A stretch of 64,000 nt of DNA from SFTJ01 sp905210415 (GCA_902476295.1 CABSDC010000004.1:1-64000), one strand, 5' to 3'; shown: positions 36,056 to 45,627, counted from the stretch's first letter. Numbers and translations: made by a program. The notes: generated from the sequence alone by a model not told the origin.

Positions 36056-36277
36056 CTATAAAGTGTTCTGGCGTTTCAGCATATCAATACGTTCTTTGAT
36101 AAGTTTCTTGGGGAGGCGGTTATTTGAACTTAGAAGACGCTCCAATGCGCTAATCATTTCACCGGGGCTAATATCAGTATTATTAGTCAACATATCGGTG
36201 AGGAATAATATACCGGAGACTTTTATGTTTTCAAGCGTAGCCTTTTCCTTCAATTTTTTGTACTTTAACAGACTCAT
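36056..36277 (-). CDS. Small hypothetical protein next to a tRNA fragment
   Basis: The 73-residue frame (MSLLKYKKLKEKATLENIKV, then DISPGEMISALERLLSSNNR) is basic and helical with no recognised domain. Its ATG coincides with the CAT anticodon of the tRNA-Met fragment read on the other strand, so the first residues are borrowed from the tRNA sequence. It looks like the terminal gene, or end, of an element that recombined into the tRNA gene. It may not be expressed. Confidence 0.35.
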   Translation of the reverse strand: MSLLKYKKLKEKATLENIKVSGILFLTDMLTNNTDISPGEMISALERLLSSNNRLPKKLIKERIDMLKRQNTL

Positions 36278-36315
36278 AATCTGGAGGTACCTGGTTCAAG
36301 CCCAGGCTGGTCCAT
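36270..36315 (+). tRNA. 3' fragment of tRNA-Met(CAU), probable attachment-site remnant
   Basis: The sequence holds an anticodon loop CTCATAA with most of its stem, a short variable region, a perfect T-arm (CCTGG TTCAAGC CCAGG) and the 3' acceptor strand ending TGGTCCA. The D-arm and 5' acceptor half are missing. The break lies in the anticodon arm, where tyrosine integrases typically recombine. The tRNA's own terminator-like hairpin (AATCAGGCAT with ATGCCTGATT) follows at about 36322-36358. Confidence 0.75.
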
Positions 36316-36391
36316 GCTGAAAATCAGGCATTTACAAACATTTGTAGATGCCTGATTTCGTTTATGGTGACCTTCAGGTGACCTTTTTAAC

Positions 36392-36575
36392 CCCAAATCG
36401 GTCATTAGGCCGTAAATGTGAATTATTTTAATACTGCTTGGCGTCTTTCGTTTTTTATAAGGTATCTTCTGCTTGTTTTTAATTCGCAATAGCTCGCTAT
36501 TACTCATTAAAAAGCAATCAAAATCTGCGCTTCTAAAACTCCGAAATCCATCCGAGCCCTACTGACCGAATTGGG
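36392..36575 (+). mobile_element. MITE-like element, copy 3
   Basis: This copy is 184 bp, starts CCCAAATCGGTCATTAGG and ends ACTGACCGAATTGGG. Flanks are TTAAC and TTAAA (4 of 5 match). The internal hairpin reads AATAGC TC GCTATT. It lies to the left of the hmu operon, opposite in orientation to copy 4 on the right. Confidence 0.85.
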
Positions 36576-36658
36576 TTAAAACCAAACATTGAAAAAGTGA
36601 CCTTTTGAGATTTAATGCAACTTGAATTATATTGGTTATAGTTGCCTGTATTCCCATA

Positions 36659-36699
36659 AAAAAAGATGCACCCATAAAAAAGATGCATCTTTTTCATTA
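36659..36699 (-). terminator. Terminator of the hmu operon
   Basis: On the minus strand AAAGATGCA pairs with TGCATCTTT and a run of T follows. It lies 35-75 bp beyond the hmuV stop. An 18-bp palindrome AAAAAGATGCATCTTTTT forms part of it. Confidence 0.7.
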
Positions 36700-36733
36700 G
36701 AGAGAAAACTATTATGAATCTTTCGATTCTTTT

Positions 36734-37060
36734 TTATTCTGGGACGTAGATAATTTCGCCGTTATCAAGCTCGTAAGCAATACCCACTTTCTTACCTTTT
36801 TTGCCACTTTTGTTTGACTGGTCTTCGCTTGGTGTATACTTATTAATCTTCTCACCTTCTTTGGTAATGATTTCCATATTGTCCTTTCCAGGGTTCTTTA
36901 CCATGGTAAAGTCATCCTTGCTTAGCATTTCCGTCATATCATAACGAGTGACCAGCGCCACCATCAGTGCTACGGCAAATACCATAGCCACGTCGAACAG
37001 GTTGCTTACAACGCTCATTGGATCGTTGTCGTCCTCTTTGCGCAATAAATTTCTTTTCAT
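36734..37060 (-). CDS. hmuV: HmuV, DUF2149 family protein
   Basis: The 108-residue protein has one N-terminal membrane helix (LFDVAMVFAVALMVALVT) after a short cytoplasmic end, then a charged periplasmic tail with a Lys/Ser linker (NKSGKKGKKVG). It fits DUF2149, the small partner that follows the TolQ/ExbB-like HmuU in hmu operons and probably fills an ExbD-like role in using proton motive force. Its ATG overlaps the hmuU stop by 4 bp. It is the last gene of the operon. The naming follows the Porphyromonas hmuYRSTUV order. Confidence 0.82.
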   Translation of the reverse strand: MKRNLLRKEDDNDPMSVVSNLFDVAMVFAVALMVALVTRYDMTEMLSKDDFTMVKNPGKDNMEIITKEGEKINKYTPSEDQSNKSGKKGKKVGIAYELDNGEIIYVPE

Positions 37061-37659
37061 CAGGCATTTCTCTTTTCGTTCAACACTTCAGACAAGAATT
37101 CCAGATTGGTCATATCTTGCAGATACCAGCGTTGTTTTACTTGCTGTGTGATGAAACCAATGGCTGCAGCAAACAGACCAACTACAGTTGTAGCAAAAGC
37201 CACCTGCATGTTGTAAGCCATAGAAGCGATATCACCAGTTGACAGACCTACCAAGGCAGGACCCATAGGAATCAAAGTACCCATCAAACCAAGCATCGGT
37301 CCCATCTTGCTCAATGTTTTAGAAGTAGCCAAATCTTTGTCTGCCAAGATTTCGTAGTCTGCCAGTAGACGGCTAACGTGTGCCGGGCTGTCTTTCTCTT
37401 CCATAATCTTGCGGATTGATTTAACAACCAGGGTGTTTGACTTTTTAGGAAGCCTGTCGGCCAGTGTATCCATATTCTCCGCTGTCAGCGCGTCAAACTC
37501 TATACGGAGCAACGCTTCGGTTTTACGGATGGCGATGTACTGTCCGAAGAAACTTCCAATCAATAGCAATGAACGGACAAATAAAGCGATAAGCAAAACG
37601 ATAACAGGAACCAAAAGCCCTGTTGAAATCCAATATAGAATGTCGGTTATATAACTCAT
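37060..37659 (-). CDS. hmuU: HmuU, MotA/TolQ/ExbB-type proton channel
   Basis: The 199-residue protein has three membrane helices and the conserved ExbB/TolQ block ATSKTLSKMGPMLGLMGTLIPMG followed by MAYNMQVAFATTVVGLFAAA. Such proteins energise TonB-dependent uptake or, in this operon, are proposed to power HmuS or HmuR. It overlaps hmuV by 4 bp and follows hmuT by 42 bp. The helix and Gly patterns are intact. Confidence 0.88.
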   Translation of the reverse strand: MSYITDILYWISTGLLVPVIVLLIALFVRSLLLIGSFFGQYIAIRKTEALLRIEFDALTAENMDTLADRLPKKSNTLVVKSIRKIMEEKDSPAHVSRLLADYEILADKDLATSKTLSKMGPMLGLMGTLIPMGPALVGLSTGDIASMAYNMQVAFATTVVGLFAAAIGFITQQVKQRWYLQDMTNLEFLSEVLNEKRNA

Positions 37660-37701
37660 GATAATTTAAATTTTGTATGTTAATGCAAAGATGATTTCGT
37701 A

Positions 37702-38394
37702 TTATTTCTTGTATGGTTTATTCATTTTATAGCGGCGTAATGCCAGCCCCATCATACCGCCTACTAATAGCATGACGATAATTCCTACCAAAGCACTCCA
37801 GTCTATTTCACTGATACCATTTACAGCCGTACGGCCATTTACGGTAGCAACAATACCTAAGATTGCTGTTAATGCGTTGGTTATAAAAAGAAGTTCCAGG
37901 CGGATTTCTTTTTCAGGAAGTAACCAGCGAAGTCCAATTGTTCCTAATGGAATGAGTACGAGTACCAATGCGGCCATAATCCATGCTACAGTTGCAAAAT
38001 CTTTTCCAGGGAAAGTAAAGATCAATGCTACCAGCATACTGAAAAGAACCGGAAAAATCAGTACGCCAGGAAACCAGCGCAACAACCGGTAGGTCCATAA
38101 AGTACGTTTGTTGACAATTCCACCCGTAAGCATGTGTATAGCCAACATACAGAAAGCCAGTTGAGTACATACCTCTATACTTAGTATTACCGATGTATCT
38201 AACATTAATTCCGGATTTGCCAGCCAGTCTGCAATCTGTGTTTTTGATTGTTCGATAGCGTATGGCCACATATTGCCAACAAACAAGGCGCAGCCCACAG
38301 AGGTTACTGCTACTGCCCATCGTTTGCTGTAGGTCTGCTTCAGCAAAAAGTTGAAGCAGACCAATAAAATCAATATAAGTACAACTGTTTGCAT
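37702..38394 (-). CDS. hmuT: HmuT, polytopic membrane protein
   Basis: The 230-residue protein has about seven membrane helices (starting MQTVVLILILLVCFNFLL, ending LVGIIVMLLVGGMMGLALRR) and a basic C-terminus. No general domain is recognised; the assignment rests on its place between hmuS (2-bp gap) and hmuU. It may be a haem or porphyrin permease or an accessory of the HmuS complex. Confidence 0.75.
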   Translation of the reverse strand: MQTVVLILILLVCFNFLLKQTYSKRWAVAVTSVGCALFVGNMWPYAIEQSKTQIADWLANPELMLDTSVILSIEVCTQLAFCMLAIHMLTGGIVNKRTLWTYRLLRWFPGVLIFPVLFSMLVALIFTFPGKDFATVAWIMAALVLVLIPLGTIGLRWLLPEKEIRLELLFITNALTAILGIVATVNGRTAVNGISEIDWSALVGIIVMLLVGGMMGLALRRYKMNKPYKK

Positions 38395-38396
38395 GT

Positions 38397-41300
38397 TTAT
38401 TCTTCTTGTTGTTGCTTACGTTTTCGGCGAATAACAATGACAATCACGGCAAATACAATGATTACCGCTACTGCCACCATCGTATTGTTCAATAGATTGG
38501 TATATTCTTCGCTTTCAGATATAGACATTTCCTGTTTTTTCATAACCATGCCTTTGTCTGCTTTTTCTGTTACCTTCTCGCGTACATCTTGAATCTTTTC
38601 CTTATAAGCCTGTGCGCTTTGAGCATCGGTATTCTGTGCAATGAAGTCGCGTAACTTAGCGTTGTCGCATACAAAGCCTGAGCATCCTGCGTTATACTTA
38701 TTAACCAGTTCTGTGTGCAATTTAGCAATTTCTTTCAATTGCTCTCTGCTTGCTTTCCACATTCCCTTACGAGCAGTTTCCATCATAACGGCTGTCATTT
38801 CTTGCAGAGCAGCAGGGTTCTGGTTTTCGAAGAACTCCTTCACACCCAGATTGAATTTATCTTTAACATAAACGTTATAGATTTCATCCCACATCTCTTT
38901 ATCGATAGCCTTTGGTTTCATTACGTTCCATCCGTAGGTGTTACGAACGATTTCTGCAAATCCACCCGCTGCACTGGCTTCACCCTTCATCTTTTCGCGG
39001 ATGTAGTTAGGGTTGAAGATGGTAGTACGGCTTTCAACACCGATGGCTTCTTTCACTTCTTGCATGCGAACATTGTTACGGTTACGGTAGTCGCTCAAGT
39101 AAGCATCCGGATCCTTACCGGTAACATTACGAACAGCCAGGTTCATACCACCCATAAATTCGTATACGTGGTCAAGACTTAAAGCACCCCAAGTGTTGCT
39201 CTGACGTGGTTGGATAACGGCATCGGTACGTGTTAAGGCAGCTTCGAAAGCAAACTGCTTGAAAACTTCCCAATTCTTTTCGCTACCGTAGTATGCACCC
39301 ATGTTGTTCAGGTAAGTGTCGGCAATTTCCTTTTCGCTTTCCCAACGATCGCCAGCTTCTACCATACCTTGAATTCCTGTGCCATAACAGCCATTCATAC
39401 CACCGAATACACGGAAGGAAGCCATTTCACGAGCATCTTTTGGAGTCAAGCCCTTTTCAATCAAGGTACGTTCGGCTTCTACTACACCGGCAGATACCAT
39501 GTTTTCGAACTCATCGTTCTTAGCAGCTGCAGCCATTTCAACTGCACGGTTGATCAAGAACAAACGAGACGCAGCCAGATCGCGTAACTGACCACTGGTT
39601 TGAACGACTACATCGATACGAGGACGACCTAATTCTTTAGAAGGAATCAGACGGATATCGCTTACACGTCCGAATGCATCGCGAATAGGTTCAACACCTA
39701 GCATATATAGAATCTGTGCAATAGTAGCACCTTCTGTTTCAATGAATTCACCACTCCATAAGGTATAGCTAACCTTGCGAGGAATAGAGTCGTTGTGGCG
39801 TTTCTTATACAGATTAATCGTATTGTTTGCCAAACGGATACCTTTTTCCCAAGCAGCTTCTGAAGGAGTAGCTTCGGCATTGATAGAGTACAAGTTACGA
39901 CCTGTAGGTAATGTATTAGGATTAGCAATAGGGTCGCCACCAGGTGATGGCTTGGTGTAACCACCATTCATACCGTTAATTAGGCTAGCCAATTCTATCT
40001 CTGGACTTTCTTTCAAAGCCTTACGATAGTTGTGTACATTCTTTATGGCACGTTCCACCTCCATGATAGCAGTTGCTTTTGTAATCTGCTCTTTGGTGTA
40101 CTCTTTTTTCTTCATCATCTTCTTCTTCATCATCATGGCAGCCATACCGCCTTTCTTAGCAGTATTTTTGTCGCCGGCTTTTGCTGTATTGGCTTTGCTG
40201 TCAGACATGCCTTTCATGCCGCCCATCATACCACTTTTGCCATCTTCAGACTCTTCGGCAGCTGCCATCATCATGGCCATCATGCCATCAGGGTTGCTGC
40301 GTGATTTGTCAATCTTACGAGCCTCTTCTAATTCTTCTTTCGTGATATGAGCTGTTTGCATTACCATTTCATCGTTACATGAATGAGGTGATGCCAACAA
40401 GCGAGTTACCAAGGCACGAGCAGGGTTCAAATAGCGGGCAGTGAATATGCTGCGGTGTTTCTCTACTTGCGGTGCTGCCTTACCATTCAACTTGTCGAGG
40501 GCCAACACGCTGTAAGCGATTGGTTCAACAGACATGGCATATACACTTGATTGGATACGGATATCTTCGTAAGGAATACCCATGGTGTAAAGCTGACCTG
40601 TAACCTTTTCGTTTGCTAATTCTTCAGCAAAGCTTTCGATACGTGCTACTTCATCTTCTGCATATGGTTTTCCCTTGATGCTATCTAGTTCCAGTTCGCG
40701 GTGAATACCCATTTTCATGGTATATTCTTTCACTTTTAAAGAAGCCTTATCTAAAGTTGCTTGTGTGTGATTTCCTTCACCCAGTAAGTTATTGTAATTT
40801 TTGATAGCTTCATTCAGCTCACGATAAATACCTCTAACGTTACTTTCCATGAAAGGAGGAGTAAGGTATGACTGCAAACCTGCGTAAGAACGACGCTTGG
40901 CAATGATACCTTCTCCTACATTACCGATAGAGTATATATAGAAGTGAGGCAATGCACCAACCAGGCGGTCGGGCCAGTCTTTCTGACAAAGTGCAACCTG
41001 TTTCTTTGGAGTAAATTCCAAACTACCATGCGTACCGAAGTGAATTATAGCATCGGCTTTAAATCCAAATTGAGTCCACAAATACGAAGCAATATAAGTA
41101 TGTGGAGGTGCAGCATTGGTTCCGTGTACAATTTTGAATGAGTTAGAACCTGCACCCGCTGCATTCTGCGGAAGAACCACAACATTACCAAATTTCAAAC
41201 GGGCAACTCCTAAACGGCCGTCTTCAGTAGTCATGTACTGACCAGGGAATTCGCCGTTAAGTGCTACCACTTCTGCATATTTTTCAGGACGAATGGTTGC

Positions 41301-42647
41301 TTTTACCCAACCTTCATATTGTTCTTTTGTAATAAGCTCCGGCTTGCCATTTTTCATAAATTTGGTGAAAGCACCTTCTGCATAAGCATTGAATACAGCA
41401 CCTTGGGCTTGAATCATTTCGCCCAATTCTTTATGGCTCTTTGGTAAATTGTCTACGCGATAGCCTTCTTCTTTCATACGGACCAGCAGGTTGTATAAAG
41501 AAGGTACTACTTCCATACCGGCAGCAGCCAACGCATTTTGACCAGGACCTTTATAGTAATAGATAGCTACACGCTTTTCTGAATTTGGTTTGTGCTTCAG
41601 GCTGATGTAGTTGTTTACACTCTTTACAAAAGTTTCTAATCGTTCTGGAATGGTATACGATTCTTGCATACCATCTTCATCCAAGCGATGTCCAAACAAA
41701 ACAAATGGGCGCAGTGCACCATCAATTTCTGGAGTAACTACGCTCTGCGACAAGAAACCACCGTTCATGCCCATTGGGTCGTTTTCCCATTTGTCTACCA
41801 AACGGTTCACGTTCAATGGAGAGAATAATGGAATATTTTGTTTTGTCAGATAGTCTACCATATAGTCTCCCATACGACCATGTGCCATATTGATGACAGC
41901 CGACGCTTTGATAGAGTCAATGTGATGTTTGCAAACAAACTTTCTCATTGAACGAATAGGATAGACCACGTTACCGGTTTCTTCTAATTTGGCAATCAGG
42001 TCGGTTGGTTCACCCATCTGGCCCGTTACTACAATGCCAGGGGCATTCTCTTTCCAAAGATTATTCTCTTTCAAGAACTTATGATAATCGGCAATAGTAT
42101 TGAAACCTAAAGGGTCTTCTTCTGGTTTCTTAGGGTCGATATGGTAAATCATATCGTTGGCAGCTTCAACAACCATTTCTGGTTCTGCTATATTGAATAT
42201 CTTTTTGTCGATATCCTTTCTAACATAGTTCAGCAAACTGCGGTAGTTTCTACGTCCTCCGTTACTCAAGTACTTGCGTAAAGAGTCTGCAGCAACAGAA
42301 TCCACAGAACATATGTTGTTCATCGGATTAGTAATGGCTGTAGTCAAGACAGGTAAACCATTATCGGCAGCTTTCTTGATTACGGCACGCTGATCTTCTG
42401 TAATGCGTAATCCCATGGCATTGATAAAAATCATGTCATAGTCGTTCAGTTTGTCGAGCTCATCTGTACTAACTTCTTCAATCTTGATGGAGCTGTTGGT
42501 GTTTGCTTTCGAGATATGTCCCAAAGCAATCACCTGATAGTTGATGAATCCCACCTTTGTAGTGCTGGCGAAAACGTGCCACACTACAAAAGCAATCAGA
42601 GCTACAACAGCTATTGAGCCTCCAATTAAAAGGTTCTTCTTTTTCAT
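38397..42647 (-). CDS. hmuS: HmuS, CobN/magnesium-chelatase H-like haem dechelatase
   Basis: The 1416-residue protein has an N-terminal membrane anchor (LLIGGSIAVVALIAFVVWHV), a CobN/BchH-type body (LYNLLVRMKEEGYRVDNLPK, HTYIASYLWTQFGFKADAII, IHFGTHGSLEFTPKKQVALC) and a C-terminal anchor (MVAVAVIIVFAVIVIVIRRK), so the large domain faces the periplasm. CobN-type proteins insert metal into tetrapyrroles; in gut Bacteroides HmuS is reported to do the reverse, taking iron from haem. A Met/Lys-rich insert of about 65 residues near 785-850 (GMMAMMMAAAEESEDGKSG, MMGGMKGM, MMMKKKMMKKKE) interrupts the fold. It starts 21 bp after hmuR. Confidence 0.9.
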   Translation of the reverse strand: MKKKNLLIGGSIAVVALIAFVVWHVFASTTKVGFINYQVIALGHISKANTNSSIKIEEVSTDELDKLNDYDMIFINAMGLRITEDQRAVIKKAADNGLPVLTTAITNPMNNICSVDSVAADSLRKYLSNGGRRNYRSLLNYVRKDIDKKIFNIAEPEMVVEAANDMIYHIDPKKPEEDPLGFNTIADYHKFLKENNLWKENAPGIVVTGQMGEPTDLIAKLEETGNVVYPIRSMRKFVCKHHIDSIKASAVINMAHGRMGDYMVDYLTKQNIPLFSPLNVNRLVDKWENDPMGMNGGFLSQSVVTPEIDGALRPFVLFGHRLDEDGMQESYTIPERLETFVKSVNNYISLKHKPNSEKRVAIYYYKGPGQNALAAAGMEVVPSLYNLLVRMKEEGYRVDNLPKSHKELGEMIQAQGAVFNAYAEGAFTKFMKNGKPELITKEQYEGWVKATIRPEKYAEVVALNGEFPGQYMTTEDGRLGVARLKFGNVVVLPQNAAGAGSNSFKIVHGTNAAPPHTYIASYLWTQFGFKADAIIHFGTHGSLEFTPKKQVALCQKDWPDRLVGALPHFYIYSIGNVGEGIIAKRRSYAGLQSYLTPPFMESNVRGIYRELNEAIKNYNNLLGEGNHTQATLDKASLKVKEYTMKMGIHRELELDSIKGKPYAEDEVARIESFAEELANEKVTGQLYTMGIPYEDIRIQSSVYAMSVEPIAYSVLALDKLNGKAAPQVEKHRSIFTARYLNPARALVTRLLASPHSCNDEMVMQTAHITKEELEEARKIDKSRSNPDGMMAMMMAAAEESEDGKSGMMGGMKGMSDSKANTAKAGDKNTAKKGGMAAMMMKKKMMKKKEYTKEQITKATAIMEVERAIKNVHNYRKALKESPEIELASLINGMNGGYTKPSPGGDPIANPNTLPTGRNLYSINAEATPSEAAWEKGIRLANNTINLYKKRHNDSIPRKVSYTLWSGEFIETEGATIAQILYMLGVEPIRDAFGRVSDIRLIPSKELGRPRIDVVVQTSGQLRDLAASRLFLINRAVEMAAAAKNDEFENMVSAGVVEAERTLIEKGLTPKDAREMASFRVFGGMNGCYGTGIQGMVEAGDRWESEKEIADTYLNNMGAYYGSEKNWEVFKQFAFEAALTRTDAVIQPRQSNTWGALSLDHVYEFMGGMNLAVRNVTGKDPDAYLSDYRNRNNVRMQEVKEAIGVESRTTIFNPNYIREKMKGEASAAGGFAEIVRNTYGWNVMKPKAIDKEMWDEIYNVYVKDKFNLGVKEFFENQNPAALQEMTAVMMETARKGMWKASREQLKEIAKLHTELVNKYNAGCSGFVCDNAKLRDFIAQNTDAQSAQAYKEKIQDVREKVTEKADKGMVMKKQEMSISESEEYTNLLNNTMVAVAVIIVFAVIVIVIRRKRKQQQEE

Positions 42648-42668
42648 TTATTTGCAAATAAGTAGTTA

Positions 42669-44903
42669 TTATAGTTTAAATAAGTCTGCAATGTTGATGC
42701 TAACAGAACCAACACAGCTGATACCCTTCTGAGGAACCTGTACTACAGCGTCGGCAGAAGTGTCTTTGTGGTTGAATAAGTTGTCTACCATGAAACCGCA
42801 GGTAATACCTCTTGGCATTTGTAATGTCAAGTTTAAAGAACACATGGTACGAGGATTGTATGTAACGTACGACATCTGGTCCTTTTCTGAATCGTAGCTA
42901 TACGTATCCAATTTAGAACACCACTGTCCGTTCAAGGTAATTGTACCTGTTACTTTTTTGAACTTCTTGGTGTAAGAGGTATTGAAAGTAATGCTATGAG
43001 GACGAACGTATGACATGTTTTTGCCTTTGAATTCAGAATAGTCGTCCACAAATGCATAAGAACCTGTCATTGATAAACCGAACTTATATTTCATACGAAC
43101 GATAGCTTCAACACCTGTAGTATACGCTTTATCGGTATTCTCATAGATCATATCGTTTCCATTTGGATGGTCCACCATGGTAATCTTATCGTGGAAACGG
43201 TTGTGATAGGCAGAAACAGAGGCATTGAATCCACCCTTGTTGAATTCGGCCGATGCATTGACCTGGTGGCTCTTTTCAGCTTTCAGATCTTCGTTACCAT
43301 AGATAATGAACATACCCAAACCACCCATATCGTATTCCGAATACAATTCTTTCAAAGATGGCGTACGGTATCCCTGTGCATAACCGGCACGGAATGTCCA
43401 AGGTTTACCTAAATGATACATCATAGAAAGTTTTGGAGTGATGTGGAAAGGATATTCATCTTCATGATCAGCACGTACACCTAAGATTACACTGAAATCA
43501 TCAGTAACCTTCCAGTCGTCTTGTGCATAGAAGTCCAGGTGCTTGCGGTCAAAGTGAGACGAGTCGCGCATCATGTAGTGTTTCATATACTCTATTTCGC
43601 CTTCAGTACCGGCACTGATGGAGTGATTGCCAAAAGTAGCCGTATAGTTCAAACGCAGTGTCTGCTGGCGATGGCTGAAGTCGGTAGAAGTACTGTCTAT
43701 TTCCCAATAATTCTGCTTCTTGTCGTAACGGTCAAAGATGTACGAAAGGTCTAATTGCTGGTTGTCTGCAATCAAGTACTTCATTTTACCTCCTAGTGTA
43801 TAGTCCACATAGTTTTCGCGGAACTTCTTGCCATTGCGTACATCTCGTTTGTTATGGTAAAGAGTACCTTTTACCTCTGCACTCAATTTATCAGTAAATG
43901 AATAGCCGAATTTCTGAGAAGCATCCCAAATCTTATAACCATAGATGGTTGTCTTGTAGGCGCGGTCTTGCTTCGTTTGCTCAGAGCCATCGGGTAAGAT
44001 GGTAGTAATATCCTTACCTTCAGTATCGCCAATGGTATAGGTATCTCTGTGGCGGAAACCTACAGTGGTGTAGGTAGAATAACGGCTCTTCTTTGCACCG
44101 ATAGAAGCCGAATAGTTTTCGCCGTTGATACCAGCATAGCGGGCACTTACATTTCCGGAGAACGGACGGTTGGCCGATTTGGTAATGATGTTGATAACAC
44201 CACCCAGTGCATTCGACCCATAGAGGGTAGATGCTGCACCACGTACTACTTCAATACGCTCAATGTCATCTACATTAAAACGAGAGAAGTCTACATTCTT
44301 TGCTGCGCCTTCGCCCGAAACACGTTCGCCATCAACCAAGAACATGATATAGTCACCACCTACACCTTGATAAGTAATGGTAGGAGCCTGACTCATGCTA
44401 TTGTAACCAATCTGTATACCAGGCAATTCATATTGCAACAATGTTTGAAAATCCTGTGGATTAACACGTTTGATGTCGGCACTAGAGATTACGCGGGTTA
44501 TGACAGGAATCTCTTTCAGTGGTTTTTCAACACGTACACCGGTTACCACCACTTCGTCAATCAAATTGTCTGATGGCTCCATACGCACCACAATGCGTTT
44601 CTCGTTATCTGTTATGGTTTCAACAGACTGCGTTTTATAACCAATAAAGCTAACCCGCAAAGTCTGCCTTCCTGCATTTCGTAAGATGATGTCGAACTCA
44701 CCTTCTGTGTTGGTACCGGCTCCGATGGTAGTACCCACCACTACCACAGTAGCACCAGGCATGGGCAACCCTTCTTCATCTATAACTTCCCCTTTGATGC
44801 TATGTTTAGCTCCTTCTCCCTCGTTGGGTTCGATACCAAAAACGGTAGCCGGAGCTACCGTTAAGAGTACTATGAATATACAAAAAAATCTTTTCACATT
44901 CAT
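42669..44903 (-). CDS. hmuR: HmuR, TonB-dependent haem receptor
   Basis: The 744-residue protein begins with a signal peptide and a carboxypeptidase-regulatory-like domain (KGEVIDEEGLPMPGATVVVV), then the plug (VITRVISSADIKRVNPQDFQ, IERIEVVRGAASTLYGSNAL) and a 22-strand barrel. The haem-receptor block reads GYRTPSLKELYSEYD with a nearby NEDL, a variant of the FRAP/NPNL boxes. It imports haem handed over by HmuY. The gene meets the hmuY stop (1-bp overlap) and precedes hmuS. Confidence 0.92.
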   Translation of the reverse strand: MNVKRFFCIFIVLLTVAPATVFGIEPNEGEGAKHSIKGEVIDEEGLPMPGATVVVVGTTIGAGTNTEGEFDIILRNAGRQTLRVSFIGYKTQSVETITDNEKRIVVRMEPSDNLIDEVVVTGVRVEKPLKEIPVITRVISSADIKRVNPQDFQTLLQYELPGIQIGYNSMSQAPTITYQGVGGDYIMFLVDGERVSGEGAAKNVDFSRFNVDDIERIEVVRGAASTLYGSNALGGVINIITKSANRPFSGNVSARYAGINGENYSASIGAKKSRYSTYTTVGFRHRDTYTIGDTEGKDITTILPDGSEQTKQDRAYKTTIYGYKIWDASQKFGYSFTDKLSAEVKGTLYHNKRDVRNGKKFRENYVDYTLGGKMKYLIADNQQLDLSYIFDRYDKKQNYWEIDSTSTDFSHRQQTLRLNYTATFGNHSISAGTEGEIEYMKHYMMRDSSHFDRKHLDFYAQDDWKVTDDFSVILGVRADHEDEYPFHITPKLSMMYHLGKPWTFRAGYAQGYRTPSLKELYSEYDMGGLGMFIIYGNEDLKAEKSHQVNASAEFNKGGFNASVSAYHNRFHDKITMVDHPNGNDMIYENTDKAYTTGVEAIVRMKYKFGLSMTGSYAFVDDYSEFKGKNMSYVRPHSITFNTSYTKKFKKVTGTITLNGQWCSKLDTYSYDSEKDQMSYVTYNPRTMCSLNLTLQMPRGITCGFMVDNLFNHKDTSADAVVQVPQKGISCVGSVSINIADLFKL

Positions 44904-45562
44904 TATTTTGACATATATTCGTAAGCGAACTTAACAGCCTTTTTTCCAGCACCGTTCAAATGATCAGAGAATTTCAATTTAGCCCAGTTGCCATTTGCGC
45001 ATTTTACAATGTAAACATTATCTGTAATAGTATACTCGAATGGAGGCATTTTGCCAGTAGGAGTTTTAGTAATCCATTTGCACAATTCAGCATTCAAGGT
45101 ACCATCAGCATAACCTACCTGGCCTTTCATCATGTTAGACATGTCGACAATCAGTTTCTTGTCTTCTGCTTTCACTGTATGGTCTTTTACAAAGCCTGTA
45201 GTAGGAAGAGTAACCACTTCCTTAAAATCTTTAAATGAAGTCTGAACAGCTTCGCTATTGTTTGTGCGAATTTCGTATTGGTGGATAGCGATATCCCATT
45301 CTGTTGGAACTTCGCCGTTTATTTCAGGATTTTTGGTGTCTGCAATCTCGGTTTTATCAGTGATGTATTTCCAAGGGCCTTCTACAGTTACATTCTTAAC
45401 ATCGCCTGTTCTTAAATTAATGTAAGACCATTCTGCATAATTGCACAGAACTTCCATGTTCTTTACACCTTTTGAGGTTGGAGGCTTTACATCGTTACCG
45501 TCACTGCAAGCTGCTGTGCACAATGTGATTGCAGCCATTGCCAAGAAATTTTTTACTTTCAT
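44903..45562 (-). CDS. hmuY: HmuY-family haem-binding lipoprotein
   Basis: The 219-residue protein has a lipoprotein signal (FLAMAAITLCTAACSDG, lipid Cys about 19) and HmuY-family features: YAEWSYINLRTGDV, EWDIAIHQYEIRTNNS and a C-terminal NWAKLKFSDHLNGAGKKAVKF. In Porphyromonas HmuY two His residues coordinate haem iron; relatives in Bacteroides and Prevotella often use other ligands, and the Met/His pattern here needs a model to assign. It is exported to the surface and passes haem to HmuR. It is the first gene of the operon. Confidence 0.88.
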   Translation of the reverse strand: MKVKNFLAMAAITLCTAACSDGNDVKPPTSKGVKNMEVLCNYAEWSYINLRTGDVKNVTVEGPWKYITDKTEIADTKNPEINGEVPTEWDIAIHQYEIRTNNSEAVQTSFKDFKEVVTLPTTGFVKDHTVKAEDKKLIVDMSNMMKGQVGYADGTLNAELCKWITKTPTGKMPPFEYTITDNVYIVKCANGNWAKLKFSDHLNGAGKKAVKFAYEYMSK

Positions 45563-45596
45563 AAACTATACCTTTATTAATTTGTTTTTTTTGATG

Positions 45597-45627
45597 CAAA
45601 GGTATGTACTGCGAAAATAAGGAGCAA
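45597..45627 (-). promoter_or_regulatory. hmuY promoter
   Basis: On the minus strand a -33 TTG (45627-45625) is separated by 20 bp from a -7 TACCTTTG (45604-45597), a near-consensus Bacteroides promoter, 35 bp before the hmuY ATG. Just upstream CTGTAT and ATACAG (about 45653-45674) form an imperfect dyad that could be an iron or redox operator. Confidence 0.6.

Noticed and set aside
36274..36507. A 77-codon minus-strand frame ending in DQPGLEPGTSRL
   Set aside because: It is a translation of the tRNA-Met fragment and part of MITE copy 3, a well-known false protein type.
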